A stretch of DNA of 64,000 bases, taken from positions 28,271,650 through 28,335,649 of the forward strand of contig NC_079887.1 of the NCBI RefSeq assembly GCF_029227915.1, given 5' to 3'. Of this stretch, positions 23,102 to 36,450 are shown piece by piece. Within the stretch, counting starts at the first letter, position 1. Each line of letters begins with the position of its first letter. The position numbers and the translations under genes are program-made. The notes beneath the pieces were generated by a model, which worked only from the letters and a program-made list of their open reading frames with translations, was not told the DNA's origin and did no database searches. This DNA comes from Hydractinia symbiolongicarpus (taxonomy: Eukaryota > Cnidaria > Hydrozoa > Anthoathecata > Hydractiniidae).

Positions 23102-25127
23102 AAAACGCATGAGACTTGTAGTTTTCAAAAATGTTTTCATTTTGGATGAGACGCTGAATAAAAGCAGTTTAATCGCCGGCAAACGAAAACCTGCGATTTC
23201 CCTAAATCCCGGACTCGGCCCGTATAGTCAAAAGTATACAAAGAAAGTACCCAGGGAGTAAACTCATTTCCAGAACGATTTTTTAAATTATTTTTTCACC
23301 AATAAAACGCATAAGACTTGTAATTTTTAAAAATGTTTTCATTTTTGATGAGACGCTGAATAAAAGAAGTTTAATCGCCGGCACACGAAAACCCGCGATT
23401 TCCCGTAAATCCCGGGCTTGGCCCGTATAGTCAAAAGTATACAAAGAAAGTACCCAGGGAGTAAACTCATTTCCCGAACGATTTTTTATATCATTTTTTT
23501 ACCACTAAACGCATGAGACTTGTAGTTTTCAAAAATATTATAATATTTGATGTGACGCTGAATAAAAAAAGTTTAATCGCCGGCAAACGAAAATCCGCGA
23601 TTTCCCGTAAATTCCGGACACGGCCCGTATAGTCAACGGTATACAAAGAAAGTACCCAGGGAGTAAACTCATTTCCCGAACGATTTTTGAAATTATTTTT
23701 TCACCACTAAAACGCATGAGACTTGTAGTTTTCAAAAATGTTTTCATTTTTGATGAGACGCTTAATGAAAGAGGTTTAATTGCCGGCAAACGAAATCCCG
23801 CGTTTTCCCGTAAATCCGGGGCTTGGCCCGTATAGTCGAATGTATACAAAGAAAGTACCCAGGGAGTAAACTCATTTTCCGAACGATTTTTTAAATTTTT
23901 TTTTCACCACTAAAACGCATGAAACTTGTAGTTTTCAAAATTGTTTTCATTTTTGATGAGACGCTGAATAAAAGAAGTTTAATCGCCGGCAAACGAAAAC
24001 CCGCGATTTCCCGTAAATCCCGGGCTTGGCACGTATAGTCGAATGTATACAAAGAAAGTACCCTGTGAGTAAACTCATTTCCAGAACGATTTTTTAAATT
24101 ATTTTTTCACCACTAAAACGCATAAGACTTGTAGTTTTTAAAAATGTTTTCATTTTTGATGAGACGCTGAATAAAAGCAGTTTAATCGCCGGCAAACGAA
24201 AACCCGCGATTTCCCGTAAATCCGGGGCTTGGCCCGTATAGTCAAAAGTATACAAAGAAAGTACCCAGGGAGTAAACTCATTTCCCGAACGATTTTTTAA
24301 ATTATTTTTTCACCACTAAAACGCATGAGACTTGTAGTTTTTAAAAATGTTTTCATTTTTGATGAGACGCTGAATAAAAGCAGTTTAATCGCCGGCAAAC
24401 GAAAACCTGCGATTTCCCTAAATCCCGGACTTGGCCCGTATAGTCAAAAGTATACGAAGAAAGTACCCAGGGAGTAAACTCATTTCCAGAACGATTTTTT
24501 AAATTATTTTTTCACCACTAAACGCATGAGACTTGTAGTTTTTAAAAATATTTTCATTTTTGATGAGACGCTTAATGAAAGAGGTTTAATTGCCGGCAAA
24601 CGAAATCCCGCGTTTTCCCGTAAATCCGGGGCTTGGCCCGTATAGTCGAATGTATACAAAGAAAGTACCCAGGGAGTAAACTCATTTCCCGAACGATTTT
24701 TTAAATTTTTTTTTCACCACTAAAACGCATGAAACTTGTAGTTTTCAAAAATGTTTTCATTTTTGATGAGACGCTGAATAAAAGAAGTTTAATCGCCGGC
24801 AAACGAAAACCCGCGATTTCCCGTAAATCCCGGGCTTGGCACGTATAGTCGAATGTATACAAAGAAAGTACCCTGTGAGTAAACTCATTTCCAGAACAAT
24901 TTTTTAAATTATTTTTTCACCACTAAAACGCATAAGACTTGTAGTTTTTAAAAATGTTTTCATTTTTGATGAGACGCTGAATAAAAGCAGTTTAATCGCC
25001 GGCAAACGAAAACCCGCGATTTCCCGTAAATCTGGGGCTTGGCCCGTATAGTCAAAAGTATACAAAGAAAGTACCCAGGGAGTAAACTCATTTCCCGAAC
25101 GATTTTTTAATTTATTTTTTTACCACT
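23102..25127. repeat. 10-monomer HOR unit, third copy (2026 bp)
   Basis: M1 (ttttggatgag, 23102), M2, M3 with atattataatatt, M4, M5 with caaaattg, M6, M7 with gtatacgaag, M8/9 hybrid, catgaaac (24722), M6 with ctgggg. It ends at the border with sub-array D. Confidence 0.8.
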
Positions 25128-28100
25128 AAAACGCATGAGACTTGTAGTTTTCAAAAATGTTTTCATTTTTGATGAGACGCTTAATGAAAGAGGTTTAATC
25201 GCCGGCAAACGAAATCCCGCGTTTTCCCGCAAATCCGGGGCTTGGCCCGTATAGTCGAATGTATACAAAGAAAGTACCCAGGGAGTAAACTCATTTCCCG
25301 AACGATTTTTTATATTATTTTTTTACCACTAAACGCATGAGACTTGTAGTTTTCAAAAATATTATCATATTTGATGTGACGCTGAATAAAAGAAGTTTAA
25401 TCGCCGGCAAACGAAAATCCGCGATTTCCCGTAAATCCCGGACTCGGCCCGTATAGTCAAAAGTATACAAAGAAAGTACCCAGGGAGTAAACTCATTTCC
25501 CGAACGATTTTTGAAATTATTTTTTCACCACTAAAACGCATGAGACTTGTAGTTTTCAAAAATGTTTTCATTTTTGATGAGACGCTTAATGAAAGAGGTT
25601 TAATCGCCGGCAAACGAAATCCCGCGTTTTCCCGTAAATCCGGGGCTTGGCCCGTATAGTCGAATGTATACAAAGAAAGTACCCAGGAAGTAAACTCATT
25701 TCCCGAACGATTTCTTAAATTTTTTTTTCACCACTAAAACGCATGAGACTTGTAGTTTTCCAAAATGTTTTCATTTTTAATGAGACGCTTAATGAAAGAG
25801 GTTTAATCGCCATCAAACGAAATCCCGCGTTTTCCCGTAAATCCGGGGCTTGGCCCGTATAGTCGAATGTATACAAAGAAAGTACCCAGGAAGTAAAATC
25901 ATTTCCCGAACGATTTTTTAAATTTTTTTTTCACCACTAAAACGCATGAGACTTGTAGTTTTCAAAAATGTTTTCATTTTTGATGAGACGCTTAATGAAA
26001 AAGGTTTAATCGCCGGAAAACGAAAACCCGCAATTTCCCGTAAATCCCGGGCTTGGCCCGTATAGTCGAATGTATACAAAGAAAGTAACCTGTGAGTAAA
26101 CTCATTACCAGAACGATTTTTTAAATTATTTTTTCACCACTAAAACGCATAAGACTTGTAGTTTTTAAAAATGTTTTCATTTTTGATGAGACGCTGAGTA
26201 AAAGAAGTTTAATCGCCGGCAAACGAAAACCTGCAATTTCCCGTAAATCCTGGACTCGGCCCGTATAGTCAAAAGTATACAAAGAAAGTACCCAGGGAGT
26301 AAACTCATTTCCCAAACGATTTTTTAAATTATTTTTTCACCACTAAAACGCATAAGATTTGTAGTTTTTAAAAATGTTTTCACTTTTGATGAGACGCTGA
26401 ATAAAAGAAGTTTAATCGCCAGCAAACGAAAACCCGCGATTTCCCGTAAATCCCGGGCTTGGCCCGTATAGTCAAAAGTATACAAAGAAAGTACCCAGGG
26501 AGTAAACTCATTTCCCGAACGATTTTTTATATTATTTTTTTACCACTAAACGCATGAGACTTGTAGTTTTCAAAAATATTTTCATATTTGATGCGACGCT
26601 GAAAAAAAGAAGTTTAATCGCCGGCAAACGAAAATCCGCGATTACCCGTAAATCCCGGACTCGGCCCGTATAGTCAAAAGTATACAAAGAAAGTACCCAG
26701 GGAGTAAACTCATTTCCCGAACGATTTTTTAAATTATTTTTTCACCACTAAAACGCATGAGACTTGTAGTTTTCAAAAATGTTTTCATTTTTGATGAGAC
26801 GCTTAATGAAAGAGGTTTAATCGCCGGCAAACGAAATCCCGCGTTTTCCCGTATATCCGGGGCTTGGCCCGCATAGTCGAATGTATACAAAGAAAGTACC
26901 CAGGGAGTAAACTCATTTCCCGAACGATTTTGTAAAATTTTTTTTCAAAACTAAAACGCATGAGACTTGTAGTTTTCAAAAATGTTTTCATTTTTGATGA
27001 GACGCTTAATGAAAGAGGTTTATTCGCCGGAAAACGAAAACCCGCGATTTCCCGTAAATCCCGGGCTTGGCCCGTATAGTCGAATGTATACAAAGAAAGT
27101 ACCCTGTGAATAAACTCATTTCCAGAACGATTTTTTAACTTATTTTTTCACCACTAAAACGCATCAGACTTGTAGTTTTTAAAAATGTTTTCATTTTTGA
27201 TGAGACGCTGAATAAAAGAAGTTTAATCGCCGGCAAACGAAAACCCGCGATTTCCCGTAAATCCCGGCTTGGCCTGTATAGTCAAAAGTATACAAAGAAA
27301 GTACCCAGGGAGTAAACTCATTTCCCGAACGATTTTTTAAATTATTTTTTCACCAGTAAAACGCATGAGACTTGTAGTTTTCAAAAATGTTTTCATTTTT
27401 GATGAGACGCTGAATAAAAGAAGTTTAATCGCCGGCAAACGAAAACCCGCGATTTCCCGTAAATCCCGGGCTTGGCACGTATAGTCGAATGTATACAAAG
27501 AAAGTACCCTGTGAGTAAACTCATTTCCAGAACGATTTTTTAAATTATTTTTTCACCACTAAAGCCCATGAGACTTGTAGTTTTTAAAAATGTTTTCATA
27601 TTTGATGAGACGCTGAATAACAGAAGTTTAATCGCCGGCAAACGAAAACCCGCGATTTCCCGTAAATCCCGGGCTTGGCACGTATAGTCGAATGTATACA
27701 AAGAAAGTACCCTGTGAGTAAACTCATTTCGAGAACGATTTTTGAAATTATTTTTTCACCACTAAAACGCATAAGACTTGTAGTTTTTAAAAATGTTTTC
27801 ATTTTTGATGAGACGCTGAATAAAAGCAGTTTAATCGCCGGCAAACGAAAACCCGCGATTTCCCGTAAATCCGGGGCTTGGCCCGTATAGTCAAAAGTAT
27901 ACAAAGAAAGTACCCAGGGAGTAAACTCATTTCCCGAACGATTTTTTAAATTATTTTTTCACCACTAAAACGCATGAGACTTGTAGTTTTCAAAAATGTT
28001 TTCATTTTTGATGAGACGCTGAATAAAAGCAGTTTAATCGCCGGCAAACGAAAACCTGCGATTTCCCCAAATCCCGGACTCGGCCCGCATAGTCAAAGGT

Positions 28101-28980
28101 ATACAAAGAAAGTACCCAGGGAGTAAACTCATTTCCCGAACGATTTTTGAAATTATTTTTTCACCACTAAAACGCATGAGACTTGTAGTTTTTAAAAATG
28201 TTTTCATTTTTGATGAGACGCTTAATGAAAGAGGTTTAATCGCCGGCAAACGAAATCCCGCGTTTTCCCGTAAATCCGGGGCTTGGCCCGTATAGTCGAA
28301 TGTATACAAAGAAAGTACCCAGGGAGTAAACTCATTTCCCGAACGATTTTTTAAATTATTTTTTCACCACTATAACGCATGAGACTCTTAGTTTTCAAAA
28401 ATGTTTTCATTTTTGATGAGACGCTGAATAAAAGCAGTTTAATCGCCGGCAAACGAAAATCCGCGATTTCCCGTAAATCCCGGACTCGGCCCGTATAGTC
28501 AACGGTATACAAAGAAAGTACCCATGGAGTAAACTCATTTCCCGAACGATTTTTGAAATTATTTTTTCACCACTAAAACCCATGAGACTTGTAGTTTTTA
28601 AAAATGTTTTCATTTTTGATGAGACGCTGAATAAAAGCAGTTTAATCGCCGGCAAACGAAAACCTGCGATTTCCCGTAAATCCGGGGCTTGGCCCGTATA
28701 GTCGAATGTATACAAAGAAAGTAACCAGGGAGTAAACTCATTTCCCAAACGATTTTTTAAATTTTTTTTTCACCACTAAAACGCATAAGACTTGTAGTTT
28801 TCAAAAATGTTTTCATTTTTAATGAGACGCTGAATAAAAGAAGTTTAATCGCCGGCAAACGAAAACCCGCGATTTCCTGTAAATCCAGGGCTAGGCCCGT
28901 ATAGTCAAAAGTATACAAAGAAAGTACCCAGGGAGTAAACTCATTTCCCGAACGATTTTTTAAATTATTTTTTCACCACT
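25128..28980. repeat. Sub-array D: mixed monomers with A- and B-type variants
   Basis: About 19 monomers break the HOR of sub-array C. Several consecutive cttaatg monomers (25533-26140) are followed by 26142 (gctgagtaaaag, cctggactcgg), otherwise seen only at 1, 1014 and 2229. Next comes 26345 (cataagattt, cacttttgatg), otherwise at 204 and 1217, then a cttaatg monomer (26750) whose tail ends in caaaact like those near 804 and 3628. From 26953 the order (cttaatg/gtgaataa, catcagac, caccagt, aaagccc with aacagaag) matches about 13780-14591 of sub-array B. It looks like an older or transposed segment between two amplified HOR domains. Confidence 0.75.
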
Positions 28981-31777
28981 AAAACGCATGAGACTTGTAG
29001 TTTTCAAAAATGTTTTCATTTTGGATGAGACGCTGAATAAAAGCAGTTTAATCGCCGGCAAACGAAAACCTGCGATTTCCCTAAATCCCGGACTCGGCCC
29101 GTATAGTCAAAAGTATACAAAGAAAGTACCCAGGGAGTAAACTCATTTCCAGAACGATTTTTTAAATTATTTTTTCACCACTAAAACGCATAAGACTTGT
29201 AATTTTTAAAAATGTTTTCATTTTTGATGAGACGATGAATAAAAGAAGTTTAATCGCCGGCAAACGAAAACCCGCGATTTCCCGTAAATCCCGGGCTTGG
29301 CCCGTGTAGTCAAAAGTATACAAAGTAAGTACCCAGGGAGTAAACTCATTTCCCGAACGATTTTTTATATTATTTTTTTACCACTAAACGCATGAGACTT
29401 GTAGTTTTCAAAAATATTATCATATTTGATGTGACGCTAAATAAAAGAAGTTTAATCGCCGGCAAACGAAAATCCGCGATTTCCCGTAAATCCCAGACTC
29501 GGCCCATATAGTCAACGGTATCCAAAGAAAGTACCCAGGGAATAAACTCATTTCCCGAACGATTTTTGAAATTATTTTTTCACCACTAAAACGCATGAGA
29601 CTTGTAGTTTTCAAAAATGTTTTCATTTTTGATGAGACGCTTAATGAAAGAGGTTTAATCGCCGGCAAACGAAATCCCGCGTTTTCCCGTAAATCCGGGG
29701 CTTGGCCCGTATAGTCGAATGTATACAAAGAAAGTACCCAGGGAGTAAACTCATTTCCCGAACGATTTTTTAAATTTTTTTTTCACCACTAAAACGCATG
29801 AAACTTGTAGTTTTCAAAAATGTTTTCATTTTTGATGAGACGCTGAATAAAAGAAGTTTAATCGCCGGCAAACGAAAACCCGCGATTACCGGTAAATCCC
29901 GGGCTTGGCACGTATAGTCGAATGTATACAAAGAAAGTACCCTGTGAGTAAACTCATTTCCAGAACGATTTTTTAAATTATTTTTTCACCACTAAAACGC
30001 ATAAGACTTGTAGTTTTTAAAAATGTTTTCATTTTTGATGAGACGCTGAATAAAAGCAGTTTAATCGCCGGCAAACGAAAACCCGCGATTTCCCGTAAAT
30101 TCGGGGCTTGGCCCGTATAGTCAAAAGTATACAAAGAAAGTACCCAGGGAGTAAACTCATTTCCCGAACGATTTTTTAAATTATTTTTTCACCACTAAAA
30201 CGCATGAGACTTGTAGTTTTTAACAATGTTTTCATTTTTGATGAGACGCTTAATGAAAGAGGTTTAATCGCCGGCAAACGAAATCCCGCGTTTTCCCGTA
30301 AATCCAGGGCTTGGCCCGTATAGTCGAATGTATGCAAAGAAAGTACCCAGGGAGTAAACTCATTTCCCGAACGATTTTTTAAATTATTTTTTCACCACTA
30401 TAACGCATGAGACTTGTAGTTTTCAAAAATGTTTTCATTTTTGATGAGACGCTGAATAAAAGCAGTTTAATCGCCGGCAAACGAAAATCCGCGATTTCCC
30501 GTAAATCCCGGACTCGGCCCGTATAGTCAACGGTATACAAAGAAAGTACCCAGGGAGTAAACTCATTTCCCGAACGATTTTTGAAATTATTTTTTCACCA
30601 CTAAAACGCATGAGACTTGTAGTTTTTAAAAATGTTTTCATTTTTGATGAGACGCTTAATGAAAGAGGTTTAATCGCCGGCAAACGAAATCCCGCGTTTT
30701 CCCGTAAATCCGGGGCTTGGCCCGTATAGTCGAATGTATACAAAGAAAGTACCCAGGGAGTAAACTCATTTCCCGAACGATTTTTTAAATTTTTCTTTCA
30801 CCACTAAAACGCATGAAACTTGTAGTTTTCAAAAATGTTTTCATTTTTGATGAGACGCTGAATAAAAGAAGTTTAATCGCCGGCAAACGAAAACCCGCGA
30901 TTTCCCGTAAATCCCGGGCTTGGCACGTATAGTCGAATGTATACAAAGAAAGTACCCTGTGAGTAAACTCATTTCCAGAACGATTTTTTAAATTATTTTT
31001 TCACCACTAAAACGCATAAGACTTGTAGTTTTTAAAAATGTTTTCATTTTTGATGAGACGCTGAATAAAAGTAATTTAATCGCCGGCAAACGAAAACCCG
31101 CGATTTCCCGTAAATCCGGGGCTTGGCCCGTATAGTCAAAAGTATACAAAGAAAGTACCCAGGGAGTAAACTCATTTCCCGAACGATTTTTTAAATTATT
31201 TTTTCACCACTAAAACGCATGAGACTTGTAGTTTTCAAAAATATTTTCATATTTGATGTGACGCTGAATAAAAGAAGTTTAATCGCCGGCAAACGAAAAT
31301 CCGCGAGTTCCTGTAAATCCCGGACTCGGCCCGTATAGTCAAAAGTATACAAAGAAAGTACCCAGGGAGTAAACTCATTTCCCGAACGATTTTTTAATTT
31401 ATTTTTGCACCACTAAAACGCATGAGACTTGTAGTTTTCAAAAATGTTTTCATTTTTGATGAGACGCTTAATGAAAGAGGTTTAATCGCCGGCAAACGAA
31501 ATCCCGCGTTTTCCCGTAAATCCGGGGCTTGGCCCGTATAGTCGAATGTATACAAAGAAAGTACCCAGGGAGTAAACTCATTTCCCGAACGATTTTTTAA
31601 ATTTTTCTTTCACCACTAAAACGCATGAAACTTGTAGTTTTCAAAAATGTTTTCATTTTTGATGAGACGCTGAATAAAAGAAGTTTAATCGCCGGCAAAC
31701 GAAAACCCGCGATTTCCCGTAAATCCCGGGCTTGGCACGTATAGTCGAATGTATACAAAGAAAGTACCCTGTGAGTA

Positions 31778-32519
31778 AACTCATTTCCAGAACGATTTTT
31801 TAAATTATTTTTTCACCACTAAAACGCATAAGACTTGTAGTTTTTAAAAATGTTTTCATTTTTGATGAGACGCTGAATAAAAGTAATTTAATCGCCGGCA
31901 AACGAAAACCCGCGATTTCCCGTAAATCCGGGGCTTGGCCCGTATAGTCAAAAGTATACAAAGAAAGTACCCAGGGAGTAAACTCATTTCCCGAACGATT
32001 TTTTAAATTATTTTTTCACCACTAAAACGCATGAGACTTGTAGTTTTCAAAAATATTTTCATATTTGATGTGACGCTGAATAAAAGAAGTTTAATCGCCG
32101 GCAAACGAAAATCCGCGAGTTCCTGTAAATCCCGGACTCGGCCCGTATAACTCATTTCCAGAACGATTTTTTAAATTATTTTTTCACCACTAAAACGCAT
32201 AAGACTTGTAGTTTTTAAAAATGTTTTCATTTTTGATGAGACGCTGAATAAAAGTAATTTAATCGCCGGCAAACGAAAACCCGCGATTTCCCGTAAATCC
32301 GGGGCTTGGCCCGTATAGTCAAAAGTATACAAAGAAAGTACCCAGGGAGTAAACTCATTTCCCGAACGATTTTTTAAATTATTTTTTCACCACTAAAACG
32401 CATGAGACTTGTAGTTTTCAAAAATATTTTCATATTTGATGTGACGCTGAATAAAAGAAGTTTAATCGCCGGCAAACGAAAATCCGCGAGTTCCTGTAAA
32501 TCCCGGACTCGGCCCGTAT
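31778..32519. repeat. 371-bp out-of-register tandem duplication
   Basis: At 32148/32149 the sequence runs cccgtata directly into aactcatttcc, skipping about 34 bp present in all other copies. What follows from 32149 repeats 31778 onward, so 31778-32148 and 32149-32519 are tandem copies of 371 bp, two monomers minus 34 bp. Both contain the rare agtaattt monomer and a gagttcctg monomer and look identical by eye. At 32520 the normal tail (gtcaaaag) resumes. Because the exchange was out of phase with the monomer, it differs from the usual whole-monomer events in this window. Homology at the joint is at most 1-2 bases. Confidence 0.88.
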
Positions 32520-33611
32520 AGTCAAAAGTATACAAAGAAAGTACCCAGGGAGTAAACTCATTTCCCGAACGATTTTTTAATTTATTTTTGCACCACTAAA
32601 ACGCATGAGACTTGTAGTTTTCAAAAATGTTTTCATTTTTGATGAGACGCTTAATGAAAGAGGTTTAATCGCCGGCAAACGAAATCCCGCGTTTTCCCGT
32701 AAATCCGGGGCTTGGCCCGTATAGTCGAATGTATACAAAGAAAGTACCCAGGGAGTAAACTCATTTCCCGAACGATTTTTTAAATTTTTCTTTCACCACT
32801 AAAACGCATGAAACTTGTAGTTTTCAAAAATGTTTTCATTTTTGATGAGACGCTGAATAAAAGAAGTTTAATCGCCGGCAAACGAAAACCCGCGATTTCC
32901 CGTAAATCCCGGACTCAGCCCGTATAGTCAAAAGTATACAACGAAAGTACCCAGGGAGTAAACTCATTTCCCGAACGATTTTTTAAATTATTTTTTCACC
33001 ACTAAAACGCATGAGACTTGTAATTTTTAGAAATGTTTTCATTTTTGATGAGACGTTTAATGAAAGTGGTTTAATCGCCGGCAAACGAAAACCCGCGATT
33101 TCCGGAAATCCCGGGCTTGGCCCGTATAGTCAAAAGTATACAAAGAAAGTACCCAGGGAGTAAACTCATTTCCCGAACGATTTTTTAAATTATTTTTTCA
33201 CCACTAAAACGCATGAGACTTGTAGTTTTCAAAAATATTTTCATATTTGATGTGACGCTGAATAAAAGAAGTTTAATCGCCGGCAAACGAAAATCCGCGA
33301 GTTCCTGTAAATCCCGGACTCGGCCCGTATAGTCAAAAGTATACAAAGAAAGTACCCAGGGAGTAAACTCATTTCCCGAACGATTTTTTAATTTATTTTT
33401 TCACCACTAAAACGCAAGAGACTTGTAGTTTTCAAAAATGTTTTCATTTTTGATGAGACGCTTAATGAAAGAGGTTTAATCGCCGGCAAACGAAATCCCG
33501 CGTTTTCCCGTAAATCCGGGGCTTGGCCCGTATAGTCGAATGTATACAATGAAAGTACCCAGGGAGTAAACTCATTTCCCGAACGATTTTTTATATTATT
33601 TTTTTACCACT

Positions 33612-35234
33612 AAACGCATGAGACTTGTAGTTTTCAAAAATGTTTTCATTTTTGATGAGACGCTGAATAAAAGCAGTTTAATCGCCGGCAAACGAAAATC
33701 CGCGATTTCCCGTAAATCCCGGACTCGGCCCGTATAGTCAACGGTATACAAAGAAAGTACCCAGGGAGTAAACTCATTTCCCGAACGATTTTTGAAATTA
33801 TTTTTTCACCACTAAAACGCATGAGACTTGTAGTTTTTAAAAATGTTTTCATTTTTGATGAGACGCTTAATGAAAGAGGTTTAATCGCCGGCAAACGAAA
33901 TCCCGCGTTTTCCCGTAAATCCGGGGCTTGGCCCGTATAGTCGAATGTATACAAAGAAAGTACCCAGGGAGTAAACTCATTTCCCGAACGATTTTTTAAA
34001 TTTTTTTTTCACCACTAAAACGCATGAAACTTGTAGTTTTCAAAAATGTTTTCATTTTTGATGAGACGCTGAATAAAAGAAGTTTAATCGCCGGCAAACG
34101 AAAACCCGCGATTTCCCGTAAATCCCGGGCTTGGCACGTATAGTCGAATGTATACAAAGAAAGTACCCTGTGAGTAAACTCATTTCCAGAACGATTTTTT
34201 AAATTATTTTTTCACCACTAAAACGCATGAGACTTGTAGTTTTCAAAAATGTTTTCATTTTTGATGAGACGCTTAATGAAAGAGGTTTAATCGCCGGCAA
34301 ACGAAATCCCGCGTTTTCCCGTAAATCCGGGGCTTGGCCCGTATAGTCGAATGTAAACAAAGAAAGTATCCAGGGAGTAAACTCATTTCCCGAACGATTT
34401 TTTAAATTTTTCTTTCACCACTAAAACGCATGAAACTTGTAGTTTTCAAAAATGTTTTCATTTTTGATGAGACGCTGAATAAAAGAAGTTTAATCGCCGG
34501 CAAACGAAAACCCGCGATTTCCCGTAAATCCCGGGCTTGGCACGTATAGTCGAATGTATACAAAGAAAGTACCCTGTGAGTAAACTCATTTCCAGAACGA
34601 TTTTTTAAATTATTTTTTCACCACTAAAACGCATAAGACTTGTAGTTTTTAAAAATGTTTTCATTTTTGATGAGACGCTGAATAAAAGTAATTTAATCGC
34701 CGGCAAACGAAAACCCGCGATTTCCCGTAAATCCGGGGCTTGGCCCGTATAGTCAAAAGTATACAAAGAAAGTACCCAGGGAGTAAACTCATTTCCCGAA
34801 CGATTTTTTAAATTATTTTTTCACCACTAAAACGCATGAGACTTGTAGTTTTCAAAAATATTTTCATATTTGATGTGACGCTGAATAAAAGAAGTTTAAT
34901 CGCCGGCAAACGAAAATCCGCGAGTTCCTGTAAATCCCGGACTCGGCCCGTATAGTCAAAAGTATACAAAGAAAGTACCCAGGGAGTAAACTCATTTCCC
35001 GAACGATTTTTTAATTTATTTTTTCACCACTAAAACGCATGAGACTTGTAGTTTTCAAAAATGTTTTCATTTTTGATGAGACGCTTAATGAAAGAGGTTT
35101 AATCGCCGGCAAACGAAATCCCGCGTTTTCCCGTAAATCCGGGGCTTGGCCCGTATAGTCGAATGTATACAAAGAAAGTACCCAGGGAGTAAACTCATTT
35201 CCCGAACGATTTTTTATATTATTTTTTTACCACT
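33612..35234. repeat. 8-monomer unit (1623 bp)
   Basis: Starts with a ctaaacgc, aagcag, tcaacgg monomer (33612), then cttaatg, catgaaac, a second cttaatg (about 34218, with gtaaacaaag and gtatccagg), catgaaac, agtaattt, gagttcctg and cttaatg. The next unit at 35235 lacks two of these monomers (1216 bp), showing whole-monomer gain or loss between neighbours. Confidence 0.72.
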
Positions 35235-36450
35235 AAACGCATGAGACTTGTAGTTTTCAAAAATGTTTTCATTTTTGATGAGACGCTGAATAAAAGCAGT
35301 TTAATCGACGGCAAACGAAAATCCGCGATTTCCCGTAAATCCCGGACTCGGCCCGTATAGTCAACGGTATACAAAGAAAGTACCCAGGGAGTAAACTCAT
35401 TTCCCGAACGATTTTTGAAATTATTTTTTCACCACTAAAACGCATGAGACTTGTAGTTTTTAAAAATGTTTTCATTTTTGATGAGACGCTTAATGAAAGA
35501 GGTTTAATCGCCGGCAAACGAAATCCCGCGTTTTCCCGTAAATCCGGGGCTTGGCCCGTATAGTCGAATGTATACAAAGAAAGTACCCAGGGAGTAAACT
35601 CATTTCCCGAACGATTTTTTAAATTTTTTTTTCACCACTAAAACGCATGAAACTTGTAGTTTTCAAAAATGTTTTCATTTTTGATGAGACGCTGAATAAA
35701 AGAAGTTTAGTCGCCGGCAAACGAAAACCCGCGATTTCCCGTAAATCCCGGGCTTGGCACGTATAGTCGAATGTATACAAAGAAAGTACCCTGTGAGTAA
35801 ACTCATTTCCAGAACGATTTTTTAAATTATTTTTTCACCACTAAAACGCATAAGACTTGTAGTTTTTAAAAATGTTTTCATTTTTCATGAGACGCTGAAT
35901 AAAAGCAGTTTAATCGCCGGCAAACGAAAACCCGCGATTTCCCGTAAATCCGGGGCTTGGCCCGTATAGTCAAAAGTATACAAAGAAAGTACCCAGGGAG
36001 TAAACGCATTTCCCGAACGATTTTTTAAATTATTTTTTCACCACTAAAACGCATGAGACTTGTAGTTTTCAAAAATATTTTCATATTTGATGTGACGCTG
36101 AATAAAAGAAGTTTAATCGCCGGCAAACGAAAATCCGCGAGTTCCTGTAAATCCCGGACTCGGCCCGTATAGTCAAAAGTATACAAAGAAAGTACCCAGG
36201 GAGTAAACTCATTTCCCGAACGATTTTTTAATTTATTTTTTCACCACTAAAACGCATGAGACTTGTAGTTTTCAAAAATGTTTTCATTTTTGATGAGACG
36301 CTTAATGAAAGAGGTTTAATCGGCGGCAACGAAATCCCGCGTTTTCCCGTAAATCCGGGGCTTGGCCCGTATAGTCGAATGTATACAAAGAAAGTACCCA
36401 GGGAGTAAACTCATTTCCCGAACGATTTTTTATATTATTTTTTTACCACT

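Larger units (their letters stand above)
15402..25127. repeat. Sub-array C: 10-monomer HOR with 7- and 4-monomer derivatives
   Basis: Diagnostic substitutions recur at exact whole-monomer distances. The private gtatacgaag variant is at about 16755, 18781, 20200, 21010, 22429 and 24455, with spacings of 2026, 1419, 810, 1419 and 2026 bp. The private caaaattgttttc variant is at about 16241, 18267, 19686, 21915 and 23941 (2026, 1419, 2229, 2026). The ttgccgg form of the otherwise near-invariant tcgccgg core is characteristic of this sub-array. Units are 10, 10, 7, 4, 7 and 10 monomers. Copies look nearly identical by eye, so amplification was recent relative to sub-array A. Confidence 0.88.
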
